DNA of 64,000 bases from B30-G6 sp963701385 (lineage in GTDB: Bacteria > Desulfobacterota > Desulfobacteria > Desulfobacterales > B30-G6), in NCBI GenBank assembly GCA_963701385.1, contig CAVOZW010000006.1:124001-188000 (forward strand). The letters are read 5' to 3'. The position numbers and the translations under genes were made by a program. Numbering within the stretch: the first letter of the stretch is position 1; each line of letters begins with the position of its first letter. Of the stretch, positions 8,761 to 17,715 are shown one piece after another. The notes under the pieces are model-generated. The model was not told where the DNA came from. It did not search any database and worked only from the letters and a program-made list of their open reading frames with translations.

Positions 8761-9513
8761 ATGAAATTAAAGGGAAAAGTCGCATTGGTAACCGGAAGCA
8801 GTCGTGGTGTCGGCAAGGCCGTGGCACTCGGATTTGCAGCCAGCGGAGCGGATCTGGTCATCAACTATACGTCCAACCAGAGTGCCGCCGATAGCGTCGT
8901 ATCAGAAATCCAATCCATGGGTTGCGCTGCGGTGGCCGTAAAGGCAGATGTTGCCGTCAAAGCGGATGTCGAGCGTCTCGTAAACAGTGCTGCCGAAAAA
9001 TTCGGGAAACTCGACATCCTGGTCAACAACGCCGGGTTCACCCGGCCGGCCATGATGATAAAAATGAGTGAAGATCAATGGGATCAGGTGGTGGACATTC
9101 ATTTGAAAGGCGCCTTTTTGTGTTCCCAGGCCGCCGGAAAACTGATGAAGGAACAAAACAGCGGCAAAATTATCAACGTCACCTCGGTGGCCGGTATCGT
9201 CGGGACCGTCGGGCAGATCAACTACAGCGCTGCCAAGGGCGGCATCATTAGCATGACCAAATCCATCGCCAGGGAAATGGCAAGATACCATGTCTGTGCG
9301 AATGTCATTTCATTGGGAATCGTCGCCACGGACATGACGGAAAAGATCAGAACCGATGAAAAGCTCAAAGAGATCTATATGAATCGCATTCTGCTCAAGC
9401 GCTTTGCAGAACCTCATGACATAGCGCCCGCTTTTGTATTTTTTGCCTCTGACGAGAGTAGCTACATCACAGGTCAGCTGATATGTGTTGATGGCGGATA
9501 TGGAATGATCTAA
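8761..9513 (+). CDS. Short-chain dehydrogenase/reductase (FabG-like), beta-oxidation type
   Basis: This 250-residue classical SDR has the cofactor motif 'TGSSRGVGKA', 'NNAG', a catalytic Ser in 'INVTSVAGIVG' and 'YSAAK' with Tyr and Lys in place. SD: AAAAAGGAG. It heads a plus-strand run with a thiolase, a zinc-ribbon/OB-fold protein and an enoyl-CoA hydratase. In that setting it more likely oxidises a 3-hydroxyacyl-CoA than serves fatty-acid synthesis. The gene set resembles the bbs genes of anaerobic toluene degradation, where SDR subunits BbsC/BbsD oxidise hydroxybenzylsuccinyl-CoA; only one SDR gene is present here. A short duplication, 'AVKADV' repeated as 'AVKADVAVKADV', is visible near residue 60. 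Confidence 0.8.
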   Translation: MKLKGKVALVTGSSRGVGKAVALGFAASGADLVINYTSNQSAADSVVSEIQSMGCAAVAVKADVAVKADVERLVNSAAEKFGKLDILVNNAGFTRPAMMIKMSEDQWDQVVDIHLKGAFLCSQAAGKLMKEQNSGKIINVTSVAGIVGTVGQINYSAAKGGIISMTKSIAREMARYHVCANVISLGIVATDMTEKIRTDEKLKEIYMNRILLKRFAEPHDIAPAFVFFASDESSYITGQLICVDGGYGMI

Positions 9514-9692
9514 ATGAGCGTCAATAAAATTTGAAACGATTTAAACACCTGTTTAAAGGGGGCTCGCGGTTAATAAAAGAAGGGTTGGAGGGTCTGAGGA
9601 GTGAAGGGTGACTGAAAGCTTACAGCGGAGAGCACCTAACAGCCGACAGTCTAAGCCCCTAAAAAGCTAACAATAAATAGGAGATGCCACAT

Positions 9693-10859
9693 ATGAGTAA
9701 AGTAGCCATCATCGGCGTCGGTCAGAGCACCTTTGTTCGATCGTACCCTGGATCCATTCGAGAACTTGTCTTTGAAGGATTTAAAGACTGCATGCAGGAT
9801 GCACAGATCGCCACCAGCGATATCGATGCCTCGATCGTCTGTTCGGCTCCCGAATATGACAAGCAACGATCCCCGGCGGGTGTCTTCGCAGAATATCTGG
9901 GACTGAACCCGCAACCCACATTTTATGTCGAGAGCCTCTGTTCATCCAGCACAACGGGTTTGAAACTGGCATATTCCCTGGTAAAATCCGGCCTTCACGA
10001 TGTTGTGGCTGTTCTCGGCTTTCAGAAAATGTCCGAAATCTCCTCTTCGGAATCTCAGGAAAGAATGGGGCGCGGGGCTGACATTCAATGGGAAAGCCCC
10101 TTCGGTACCATGATGCCGGCCTATTACGCCATGTATGCCCGTGCATACCTGGAGCGGTACGGCGCAAGTCTGGATGACCTTTCCCTGATTCGGGTCAAAG
10201 CCGCAACCTACGGCCAGATCAATGAAAAGGCTGTCTATCGCAAACCCGTGACATTTGAAATGTTTCAGGACCCCGATCATATCATGGGAAGACCCGTGTC
10301 CACGCCCCTTCGGGTTGGCGATTGCTGTGCAAATGCGGATGGCAGTTCCTGCATTATCGTTGCCAGTGAGGAAAGGGCCAAATCCTTGTGCGCCAAACCC
10401 GTCTATATCTTGGGTTTGGGTTCTGCCACCACCAGCGTAAACCTGGCCGGCCGGGATCTTTTTTCAGGCCTCTCGGTGGCGCAGCATGCTGCCAGCCAGG
10501 CCTACAACATGGCAGGCATTACACCCAAGCATGTGGATGTTGCGGAAGTGCATGACTGCTTTACCATCGCCGAAATGATGGCCTATGAGAACCTCGGTTT
10601 TGCCGGTCCAGGCGAAGGCAAAGACCTCATTCAAGGCAAGGAAACCTACAAGGAGGGACATATTCCCGTAAATGTGGATGGTGGGCTTCTCTCGAAAGGA
10701 CATCCCATCGGTGCCACCGGCGGCTCTCAGGTACGAACCATCGTTATGCAGCTCAGGGACGAAGCCGGTGATATCCAGGTAAAGAATCCCGAAATCGGTC
10801 TGATCCATAATATCGGCGGGGTCGGGCTCTACGGGAATGTCACCATACTGGGGCGTTAA
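9693..10859 (+). CDS. Thiolase-fold acyltransferase (BbsB/lipid-transfer-protein type)
   Basis: The start is placed at ATG 9693, about 9 bp after AGGAG; an ATG at 9684 overlaps that ribosome site. The 388-residue protein has the nucleophilic cysteine in 'ESLCSSSTTGLKLA', the conserved 'VAEVHDCFTIAEMM' and the catalytic His in 'GHPIGATGGSQ'. It belongs to the branch annotated as acetyl-CoA acetyltransferase or lipid-transfer protein, members of which need a partner with a zinc-ribbon/OB fold. That partner is encoded next. It would cleave a 3-oxoacyl-CoA thiolytically. The true substrate is unknown; by analogy with BbsAB an aromatic or alicyclic CoA ester is possible. Confidence 0.8.
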   Translation: MSKVAIIGVGQSTFVRSYPGSIRELVFEGFKDCMQDAQIATSDIDASIVCSAPEYDKQRSPAGVFAEYLGLNPQPTFYVESLCSSSTTGLKLAYSLVKSGLHDVVAVLGFQKMSEISSSESQERMGRGADIQWESPFGTMMPAYYAMYARAYLERYGASLDDLSLIRVKAATYGQINEKAVYRKPVTFEMFQDPDHIMGRPVSTPLRVGDCCANADGSSCIIVASEERAKSLCAKPVYILGLGSATTSVNLAGRDLFSGLSVAQHAASQAYNMAGITPKHVDVAEVHDCFTIAEMMAYENLGFAGPGEGKDLIQGKETYKEGHIPVNVDGGLLSKGHPIGATGGSQVRTIVMQLRDEAGDIQVKNPEIGLIHNIGGVGLYGNVTILGR

Positions 10860-11025
10860 ATTAAATACCATATCAGATTCTTAACAATAAGGGTTTATCA
10901 ATTATCTTACAATAAGGATTCGAGGGGTCCAGGATTCAAGGGTTCAAGTGTGGCTGAGGGCGATAAGCAGACAGCAGCATACCAGCCTTCATGCATCCTC
11001 GCTTCCCAGCATACATGGAGGTAAC

Positions 11026-11460
11026 ATGGGAAAAAAACATGAAATAGACGATCGTTTTAATAAATTTGGCACAGTCAGCTTCACTGCCACCACCAAAACC
11101 AATGACTTTATCGACGCCCTGGAGAAGGGCAAGGTCATGGGATCCCGATGCAAGGATTGCGGTCTGGTGTTTTTTCCTCCCCGGGCAGATTGTCACCATT
11201 GTCTGAACAGTAACATGGAGTGGTTCGAAGTTACCGGTACCGGCAAGTTGGTTACCTACAGTAAGCTGACATTTGCGCCCATCGGCTTCGAAGCCGACGT
11301 GCCCTACGCTATAGCGCTTTTGGATTATGGTGCATTTAAGGTTTTCGGAAGAATCGCATCCGACATTGCGGATCAAGACTTGCAGATCGGAATGGACATG
11401 AAAACAAGGGCCAATACACTTTCAAACGGCCAGTTGAATTATGTTTTCGAAAAAGTGTGA
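11026..11460 (+). CDS. Zn-ribbon OB-fold (DUF35) thiolase partner, BbsA-like
   Basis: The start at ATG 11026 has TGGAGG upstream. The 144-residue protein has a rubredoxin-like zinc ribbon 'CKDCGLVFFPPRADCHHC' followed by an OB fold ('GTGKLVTYSKLTFAPIGFE'). Such proteins are obligate partners of thiolase-like enzymes, as in BbsA with BbsB, where the OB domain helps bind CoA. Position directly after the thiolase supports a complex. Confidence 0.8.
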   Translation: MGKKHEIDDRFNKFGTVSFTATTKTNDFIDALEKGKVMGSRCKDCGLVFFPPRADCHHCLNSNMEWFEVTGTGKLVTYSKLTFAPIGFEADVPYAIALLDYGAFKVFGRIASDIADQDLQIGMDMKTRANTLSNGQLNYVFEKV

Positions 11461-11494
11461 CCATCACATTGAATACAAACCCGAGGATAAAGAC

Positions 11495-12262
11495 ATGCCA
11501 GACAAAACGATTATAATCGAAAAATCAAACAGCGTTGCAAGCATTTTTTTTGCACGGCCCAAGCACAATGTGTTCAACATCGATATGATGACGCTTTTCT
11601 GTGAGACCTTGGAAGACGTGTCAAACGATCCTGAGATCAAATGCCTGGTTGTCAAAGGTCAGGGATCGAGCTGGTGCGCCGGCGTCGATGTGGGGGACCA
11701 CAAGCCGGACATGGCGGACGAGATGATTGCCACCTTCAACCGTTCCCTATTGCTTTTAGAAGCTCTCGAGATACCCACCCTGGCAGCCGTGCACGGAGCG
11801 TGCCTGGGCGGTGGCATGGAATACGCCATCGCCTGCGACGTGATTATCGCCGCGAAAAGTGCAAAATTCGGACAACCTGAAGTGAAACTGGGCTTCCTGC
11901 CGCCCTATGCAGCCATACGCCTTCCGCAATTGGTGGGTCCTGCAAAAGCCATTGAAATCTGCTGCTCCGGAAAAGTCTACCCTGCCGACACTGCCAAATC
12001 CATGGGGTTTGTCAGCCAGACCATTCCGGACGATCAATTCAATGCGGCCGTTGACGACTGGGTCGAAGATATTAGGGCAAGTAGCCCGTTAATTCTTCGT
12101 CTCAACAAACAGGCCGTGACGCAACACCTTGGCATGCGAACGCCGGAGGCACTGCAGAGCGTCAGCAACCTGTTTCTCAATACCCTCATGAAAACAGAAG
12201 ACACCCTGGAAGGGATTGCAAGTTTCTACGAAAAGAGAAAACCCAGCTGGAAAAATAAATAG
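11495..12262 (+). CDS. Enoyl-CoA hydratase family, candidate cyclohexa-1,5-dienecarbonyl-CoA hydratase
   Basis: This is a 255-residue crotonase. The oxyanion-hole glycines are in 'GSSWCAGVDV' and 'GACLGGGMEYAIACD', with catalytic glutamates in 'GGGMEY' and 'GQPEVKLGFLPPYAA'. The usual P-G-A-G-G-T-Q segment is replaced by PPYAAIRLP, and the sequence reads 'GVDVGDHKPDM' after the first loop. Both traits recall dienoyl-CoA hydratases (Dch/BamR/BzdW), the step just before Had and Oah, which are encoded 3 kb away on the other strand. A BbsH-like enoyl-CoA hydratase acting with the SDR and thiolase of its own operon is the alternative. SD is weak (GAGGATAAAG). Confidence 0.65.
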   Translation: MPDKTIIIEKSNSVASIFFARPKHNVFNIDMMTLFCETLEDVSNDPEIKCLVVKGQGSSWCAGVDVGDHKPDMADEMIATFNRSLLLLEALEIPTLAAVHGACLGGGMEYAIACDVIIAAKSAKFGQPEVKLGFLPPYAAIRLPQLVGPAKAIEICCSGKVYPADTAKSMGFVSQTIPDDQFNAAVDDWVEDIRASSPLILRLNKQAVTQHLGMRTPEALQSVSNLFLNTLMKTEDTLEGIASFYEKRKPSWKNK

Positions 12263-12447
12263 CCCCTAAACAATAGACTGTTAGACCTTTAGGCTGTAGG
12301 CGGCTAACCGTCTAACAGCCTAAAACCTAATAGGCTAAATGGTTTTTGCAAATGCATAGAAGCTGCCGGTTGCTGATAGGTCGTAGGCTGTGATGATAGG
12401 AGACGATGATGCGGTGTCAGCTCAAAGATGATGGTAGTTGTAATTTT
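12263..12447. repeat. Period-8 tandem repeats (CTAACAGC family)
   Basis: Degenerate copies of CTAACAGC/CTAATAGG and their complements fill about 12266-12345, followed by scattered AGCTG-rich sequence. No gene is seen. Confidence 0.6.
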
Positions 12448-12739
12448 TCTTGACAGGATTAACAGGATTGACAAGATATCTTTTGTGCTTTCCTGAAGAA
12501 AGCACAAAACCATCATCGCCTGGGGCGAAATACCTTATCTTCTAAATCGAACCATATTTTTAACAGATAACAAAGAATTTGTATTTTGAAATAGTTTACC
12601 AGATGAATGCATAATTTAGCACCAAAGGTAGGATTGTCACGACGAAGCCTTGGCAAAGGTGGATTGGGTTTTCCCTCTTTCGTCCGGAAAGAGGGAAAGG
12701 TCAAAAAAATCCTGTTAAATCCTGTTAATCCTGTCTAAA
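12448..12739. repeat. Inverted element with two two-hairpin units and AATCCTGTT tails
   Basis: Left end (minus orientation): tail GACAGGATTAACAGGATT, then the hairpin TTTTGTGCTTTC/GAAAGCACAAAA (12481-12509) and the smaller stem ATCGCC/GGCGAAAT. Right end (plus orientation): small stem CCTT/AAGG, hairpin TTTCCCTCTTTC/GAAAGAGGGAAA (12670-12698), tail AATCCTGTTAATCCTGTC. The stems differ between units but keep full pairing. Confidence 0.75.
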
Positions 12740-12754
12740 TATAAAGTTACCTGA

Positions 12755-12835
12755 AGCCAACAAACCCAATAAACCCAACAAACTCAACAAACCCAATGAA
12801 CCCAACAAACCAACAAACCCAAAAAACTCAAGGCA
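12755..12835 (+). repeat. Period-9 tandem repeat (AACCCAACA/AACCCAATG)
   Basis: About eight degenerate 9-bp units end inside the start region of the next gene. Because 9 is a multiple of 3, an in-frame ATG in the array encodes Asn-Pro-Thr-type residues. Confidence 0.8.
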
Positions 12836-13395
12836 CCGAAACCCCCGCCCTGCTCATTATCGACATGGTCAAAGACAACTTCAAGGCCCAAAGAAACCTT
12901 CCCATAACCCCCCTGGCAAAAAAAACCATCGATCCGATCAATAAAACCATCCGCTTTTTCCGTTCGCATGCATGGCCGGTTGTTTTTTCAACAGATGCCT
13001 TTAAGGAAGAAGATTTTATATTCACCGGCAGAATGCCGCCCCATTCCCTGGCCGGCACCGAAGGTGCCGAAGTAGTGGACGATTTGGATTTTCAGACCTC
13101 GGATATCTGGCTTCCCAAGCCCCGATTTTCGGCATTTTTCAAAACCGGACTCGAAAACCGACTGCATGATTTAGGAATCAGTCTTTGTGCAGTGGCAGGT
13201 ATCGCCACACCCTTTTGTGTGCTGACAACCGCCATGGATGCCCTGTGCCACGACTTCAAGGCCGTGATTTTAGAAGACTGCAGCACCGCTTTCTCGAATG
13301 ACCTGCATCGTCAAACCCTCGAAATCTACCGCCGCAACCCACTCTACCCACTTTTTCGTGTCATGACATCAACGGAGATGATAAAGGAATTATAG
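12796..13395 (+). CDS. Isochorismatase-family cysteine hydrolase with repeat-derived N-terminus
   Basis: This is a 199-residue alpha/beta hydrolase of the nicotinamidase/isochorismatase family. The catalytic Asp is in 'LLIIDMVKDNF', the Lys in 'LPKPRFSAFF' and the Cys in 'GIATPFCVLTTAMDA', so the triad is complete. The probable substrate is a small amide such as nicotinamide or a carbamate; it cannot be decided from sequence. The first in-frame ATG lies inside a 9-bp repeat array, so residues 1-14 (MNPTNQQTQKTQGT) are encoded by repeat DNA, and no ribosome site is apparent. The core domain begins at 'TPALLIID'. Confidence 0.75.
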   Translation: MNPTNQQTQKTQGTETPALLIIDMVKDNFKAQRNLPITPLAKKTIDPINKTIRFFRSHAWPVVFSTDAFKEEDFIFTGRMPPHSLAGTEGAEVVDDLDFQTSDIWLPKPRFSAFFKTGLENRLHDLGISLCAVAGIATPFCVLTTAMDALCHDFKAVILEDCSTAFSNDLHRQTLEIYRRNPLYPLFRVMTSTEMIKEL

Positions 13396-13714
13396 CGCAA
13401 ATTTTTTTGTCAATTCATTAGCGCGTGGAAAGACGCTAGGTTCTGAATTACGGGATTCTCCATTATGTTCTGCTTTGCTTACTTCAAGGCCTTAACGCCA
13501 CAAGCGGCGAAGCCCCCAAAGATAAAATCAACCCCTGATTTTATCTTGACTTAACCGTTTTGTAGCTGTAATGTAGCTTCGAATTAACGATGCATCTGAA
13601 GACCCGCGCAGCACGTCGCAAAGAATGTTCTGCCGTGCGGCAGTGCTCTGCTGCGTGCGCTTTTGCGCTTCGTTCGCGTTTAACCCTTCTTCGAAATATT
13701 CTGAGGAAAAGATC
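13396..13714. other. iorA upstream region with promoter and operator-like motif
   Basis: A perfect palindrome GATAAAATCA/TGATTTTATC (13521-13545) is followed immediately by the promoter described separately. REP-like fragments (TTCTGCCGTGCGGCAG) then extend to the iorA start. No gene is seen. Confidence 0.55.
13546..13578 (+). promoter_or_regulatory. Promoter with overlapping AGCT-phased operator, ior operon
   Basis: TTGACT (13546-13551), 17 bp, TAATGT (13569-13574) form a good sigma70-type promoter. The -10 element lies within AGCTGTAATGTAGCT (13564-13578), with AGCT cores 11 bp apart, so a protein bound there would block the promoter. Confidence 0.6.
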
Positions 13715-15566
13715 ATGCACAAACTACTCCTTGATGAGCCCGGCAAGAAAATGCTTATGCTTGGAAACGAAGCCATCGCCAGGGGCGCAATCGAGGCCGG
13801 TGTTGCCTTTGCTACCACATACCCAGGTACGCCGTCTTCTGAAATATCTCTTTCCCTTTTCCAAATGTCCCAGGAATGCGACCTCTACTTCGAATACAGC
13901 ACCAATGAAAAGGTAGCCCTCGAAGTGGCCGCCGGCGCAGCCAACTCAGGTGTCAAAACCATGTGCATGATGAAGCATGTAGGACTGAATGTTGCTGCGG
14001 ACCCCCTCATGACCCTTGCTTATGTGGGTGTCAAAGCCGGTCTTGTCATCTTGACGGCAGATGATCCCTTTATGTTCTCGAGCCAGAATGAGCAGGACAA
14101 CCGCTATTACGGAAAACTCTCGGGTTTGTCAATCATCGAACCTTCTTCTGTGGAAGAAGCCAAGGAAATGATTCCCTATGCCTTCGACCTTTCCGAAAAA
14201 TTAAAGGAACCCGTGCTCTTCCGTACCACGACACGTGTGAACCACTCCACGGGAATCGTCACCCTCGGTGCCATTCAGGAACGCAACACCAAGGGCGATT
14301 TTACCAAAGACCCGTTCAACCTGGTAACCGTACCGGCCGTTTCACGGAAACTGCATGTAAAGCTTCTTGAAAACATTCACAAAGCGCAAGCCCTGTCCGA
14401 AACATCGCCCTACAACTTTTCCTCCGGCAATGGTGCCTGGGGTATTGTCTGCAACGGGGTCAGCTATAATTACGTATGCGATGCCATCAAGGACCTGGGT
14501 ATCGCTGATAAAACCAAAATTCTGCGAATTGGATTCTCACACCCCTTGCCGGAAGCCCTTATCAAGCAGTTTGCCGTTGACTGCGAGAAAATTCTCGTGG
14601 TGGAAGAAGGCGAACCCTATTTGGAAGAGGCCATTCAAGCCTTTGCCCAGCAAGCCCGGATAACGATTCCCATTCAAGGAAAAGGAGAAGGTCTTTTCAG
14701 CCGGCTTTACGAGTTCGACCCCTCACTGGTCCGACAGGTCATGGCCCGATTCTTCGGGCTTGCCTATACGCCGGCTGTTATCCCGGACCTGGCCGATGTT
14801 CCGGAAATTCCCCAACGCCCACCCAATCTTTGTGCAGGCTGTTCCCACCGCGCCACGTTTTATGCCGTGAAAAAAGCCGTCGAAGGCCAAGAAACCATAT
14901 ACCCAACCGATATCGGATGCTACACCCTCGGCTTTCTGCCACCCTTGTCAATGGGTGATTTTCTCATTTGCATGGGTTCCTCCGTGAGCACGGCCTGTGG
15001 CTTCGCCCAGGCAACCGACAAGAAGATCATCGCCTTTATCGGGGATTCTACCTTCTTTCACTCAGGCATTACCGGGCTCGTCAATGCCGTGTTCAACAAC
15101 CATAATATTCACGCTGGTCATTCTCGATAACGGCACCACCGCCATGACGGGTCATCAACCGAACCCCGGCGTCGATATGGACAATTTGAATTTGAGCAAT
15201 TACGGCCGCATCTCCATTGAAGCGGTGGTCAAAGGCATCGGTGTGAAACATGTCACGGTCATCAAGCCTTTCAGAATCAAGAAAAGCATTGCGGCCATCA
15301 AAGAAGCGGTTAACTACGAGGGTGTTTCGGTCGTCATTTCTCAGGAAATCTGCACCTTGTACGCCAAAGGCCTGAAGCAGCTCAAGGCACGCCCCTTTTA
15401 TGTAAGCGATAAGTGCAAGGACCACAAGGTTTGCATAACCAGTTTGGGATGTCCGGCATTTTATATCGCTCAAAAGCGTGTTAAAATTGATCCGGATATC
15501 TGTGTGGGATGTGCTGTCTGTGCTCAGATCTGTCCTGAAAACGCCATATTGCCCTTAAAGCCCTAA
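13715..15566 (+). CDS. iorA: Indolepyruvate:ferredoxin oxidoreductase alpha subunit (one frameshift)
   Basis: IorA converts aryl-pyruvates (indolepyruvate, phenylpyruvate, hydroxyphenylpyruvate) and CoA to arylacetyl-CoA, reducing ferredoxin. The start at 13715 follows GAGGAAAAGATC. Visible features are the N-terminal pyrimidine-binding part 'TTYPGTPSSEIS', the conserved 'MMKHVGLNVAADP', 'CAGCSHRATFYAVKKA' and 'GDSTFFHSGITGLVNA' of the TPP domain, and the C-terminal ferredoxin 'CVGCAVCAQICPENA'. The upstream cysteine group 'CKDHKVCITSLGC' is a variant of the second cluster site. The frame breaks once near 15112; after repair the length of about 615 residues is normal for the family. It forms an operon with iorB and paaK, supporting aromatic amino-acid or arylacetate catabolism. 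Confidence 0.9.
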
Positions 15567-15630
15567 CAGCATGAGGGGTTCCTTGAACCCTTTCTCCCAA
15601 TTAATTGAGAGAAGAACCTAAATTTAAAGA

Positions 15631-16477
15631 TTGGATACATCATGGAAACAAAGACGATTGATAATTGTGGCGGTGGGTGGCCAGGGAAATCTCCTGGCGT
15701 CAAAAGTTCTCGGCGAAGCGGCATTGATTTCCGGCATACCCGTCCAGATGAGTGAAATTCACGGCATGGCTCAGCGAGGGGGGGTTGTGGAATCGGCCAT
15801 CATTTTCGGCGAGGACAAGAAGTACCATCATTTCTGACGGAGAGGCAGACATTCTGTTGGGTTTCGAACCGTCTGAGACCCTGCGTGCGCTGAACAAATG
15901 CAGCAAGAAGACGGTCGTCATTACCAACACGTCACCACTGCCGCCCTTTACTGTCGGCATAGGCATCGGCACCTACCCGGACCTGGATCAAATCCAGCGC
16001 CTGATTCAAGAGAAAACAGATCGACTGATTGCCTTTGATGCTTCTGCTTTGGCAAGCCAGGCCGGCAACCCCATGTCTCTAAACATTGTCCTGCTGGGGG
16101 CACTGATTCAGATCGGTATGCTGCCGTTATCGGCGGAAAATATCAAGCATGCCATCCAGACCACCACAAAACAGGCTTTTGTAGAAACCAATATCAAAGC
16201 CTTTGACCTGGGTTATCAGCAGCCGAAAGTGCTATGGAAAACGAATGAACATCGAACATCCAACGTCCAACATCGAATTTTGAAGGAACAGATGAAGAAA
16301 CAGGTGTGGGACCCGAGTTTGATTTTTTTCATTCAACATTGGACGTTCGATGTTCGATGTTGGACGTTGGACGTTCATCTTTTATCAAATTATCAAGGAG
16401 GAATCAAATGCCCTGGAACAAAGAATTCGAGTGCATGCCGCCCGCAAAGCTCAAGGCGCTGCAATTGGAGAAGCTGA
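15631..16477 (+). CDS. iorB: Indolepyruvate:ferredoxin oxidoreductase beta subunit (frameshifted, repeat-extended)
   Basis: 'IIVAVGGQGNLLASKVLGEA', 'MSEIHGMAQRGGVVESAI' and 'DILLGFEPSETLRAL' identify the gamma/beta-type subunit that pairs with IorA. A frame change near 15828 separates the first 65 residues from the rest. The start is uncertain: TTG at 15631 is in frame, while ATG 15642 would need another indel. The family domain ends about 'IKAFDLGYQ' (near 16220). The frame then runs through an inverted repeat element (16242-16378) and overlaps the paaK start by about 70 bp, adding roughly 85 residues of non-homologous tail. Confidence 0.82.
16242..16378. repeat. Inverted element with period-7 arms (AACATCC family), copy 1
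   Basis: The left arm contains AACATCG, AACATCC, AACGTCC and AACATCG heptamers; the right arm (about 16331-16378) holds their complements (GATGTTGGACGTT). The centre is short and unrelated to a gene. A second copy lies at 21064-21203 with the same arms and a different centre. Confidence 0.8.
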
Positions 16478-17715
16478 AAGAAACCATTGCTTGGGTATCC
16501 AAAAAAGTTCCCTTCTATCAAAAAAAATTCAAGGAGATGGGGCTTAAACCGGGCGATCTCAAGCGTCTCGAAGATATCGCCAAATTTCCCGTTACCGTCA
16601 AAGAGGATTTACGTGACAATTACCCCTTTGGCTTGTGCGCAGTGCCGCTGAAGGAAGTGGTCAGGATTCACGCCTCCTCAGGAACAACCGGAAAGCCGAT
16701 TACGGGTCCGTATACCCAAGAGGACCTGGATCAATGGACAGAATGCATGGTTCGGAATTTCTGGGCTGCGGGTGTGCGGCCCGAAGACATCGTTCAGAAT
16801 GCCTACGGTCACGGACTGTTCACCGGCGGCCTCGGGTTTCATCAAGCTTCTACGGCCCTCAAGTGCACAACGGTTCCCACCAGCGCCGGTCTGACGGAAC
16901 GCCAAATTACATTGATGAAGGACTTTGGTGCCAATGTGCTCTGCAGTACACCCTCTTATGCGCTGACAATTGCGGAACGCGCCCAAGAATTAAAAGTCGA
17001 TATCCGTAAACTGCCTTTAAGGGTCGGTATGTTCGGTGCCGAGCCCTGGACGACTCAGATGCGCAAGGAAATTGAAGAACGCATGGGTATCAAAGCGCAT
17101 GAATCCTACGGCTTGACGGAGCTCGGCGGGCCCGGGGTTTCATTTGACTGCGAGGTTCAAGACGGCCTGCATATCAACGAAGACCACTTTCTGGCGGAAA
17201 TTGTCGATCCGGTGACCATGGAACCGCTGCCCCTCGGTGAAAAAGGTGAACTTATTTTCACATCCCTGCAACGCAGGGCCATGCCCATGATCCGATATCG
17301 TACCAAAGACATCACCAGTCTCAAGCGCGAAAAATGTGCCTGCGGTCGGACCCTGATCAAAATGAAAAAGGTATTCGGACGAACAGACGATATGCTGATC
17401 ATCAGCGGCGTCAACGTGTTCCCATCCCAGATAGAGTCCTTGCTGCTCGATATCGATGAAGTCGAACCGCAGTACCGCATGATCGTTCGTAAAAAAGGGT
17501 ATCTCGACCAGCTCGTGGTTCAGGTTGAAGGCAAAAAAGAAGTTTACGATGCAGGCCCGGAAAAGCGATTTGAAATCGAGGGCAAGATCATGGGGCACAT
17601 CAAGGGCAATATGGGTATCGGCGTCGAAGTCAATCTTGTGGAACCCAAGTTTATTGCCAGGAGTGAGGGTAAAGCTCTGCGTGTTGTGGATGAACGTCCA
17701 AAACAATTACGCTGA
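16408..17715 (+). CDS. paaK: Phenylacetate-CoA ligase
   Basis: This is a 435-residue AMP-forming ligase with AAGGAGG 7 bp before ATG 16408. The P-loop 'HASSGTTGKPITGPYT', 'AHESYGLTELGGPG' and the C-terminal 'GRTDDMLIISGVNVFPSQIE' are typical of PaaK. It activates phenylacetate or a related arylacetate with ATP and CoA. With IorAB, which makes arylacetyl-CoA directly from aryl-pyruvate, it would let the cell enter the pathway from the free acid. Paired iorAB-paaK loci are common in anaerobes. The stop TGA abuts a class A palindrome. The frame is intact. Confidence 0.92.
   Translation: MPWNKEFECMPPAKLKALQLEKLKETIAWVSKKVPFYQKKFKEMGLKPGDLKRLEDIAKFPVTVKEDLRDNYPFGLCAVPLKEVVRIHASSGTTGKPITGPYTQEDLDQWTECMVRNFWAAGVRPEDIVQNAYGHGLFTGGLGFHQASTALKCTTVPTSAGLTERQITLMKDFGANVLCSTPSYALTIAERAQELKVDIRKLPLRVGMFGAEPWTTQMRKEIEERMGIKAHESYGLTELGGPGVSFDCEVQDGLHINEDHFLAEIVDPVTMEPLPLGEKGELIFTSLQRRAMPMIRYRTKDITSLKREKCACGRTLIKMKKVFGRTDDMLIISGVNVFPSQIESLLLDIDEVEPQYRMIVRKKGYLDQLVVQVEGKKEVYDAGPEKRFEIEGKIMGHIKGNMGIGVEVNLVEPKFIARSEGKALRVVDERPKQLR

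Noticed and set aside
15588..15615. Terminator between iorA and iorB (TTCTCCCAATT/AATTGAGAGAA)
   Set aside because: The stem is imperfect and has no T tract, and a similar sequence occurs near 46970 as part of a repeat, so a terminator inside the operon is not supported.
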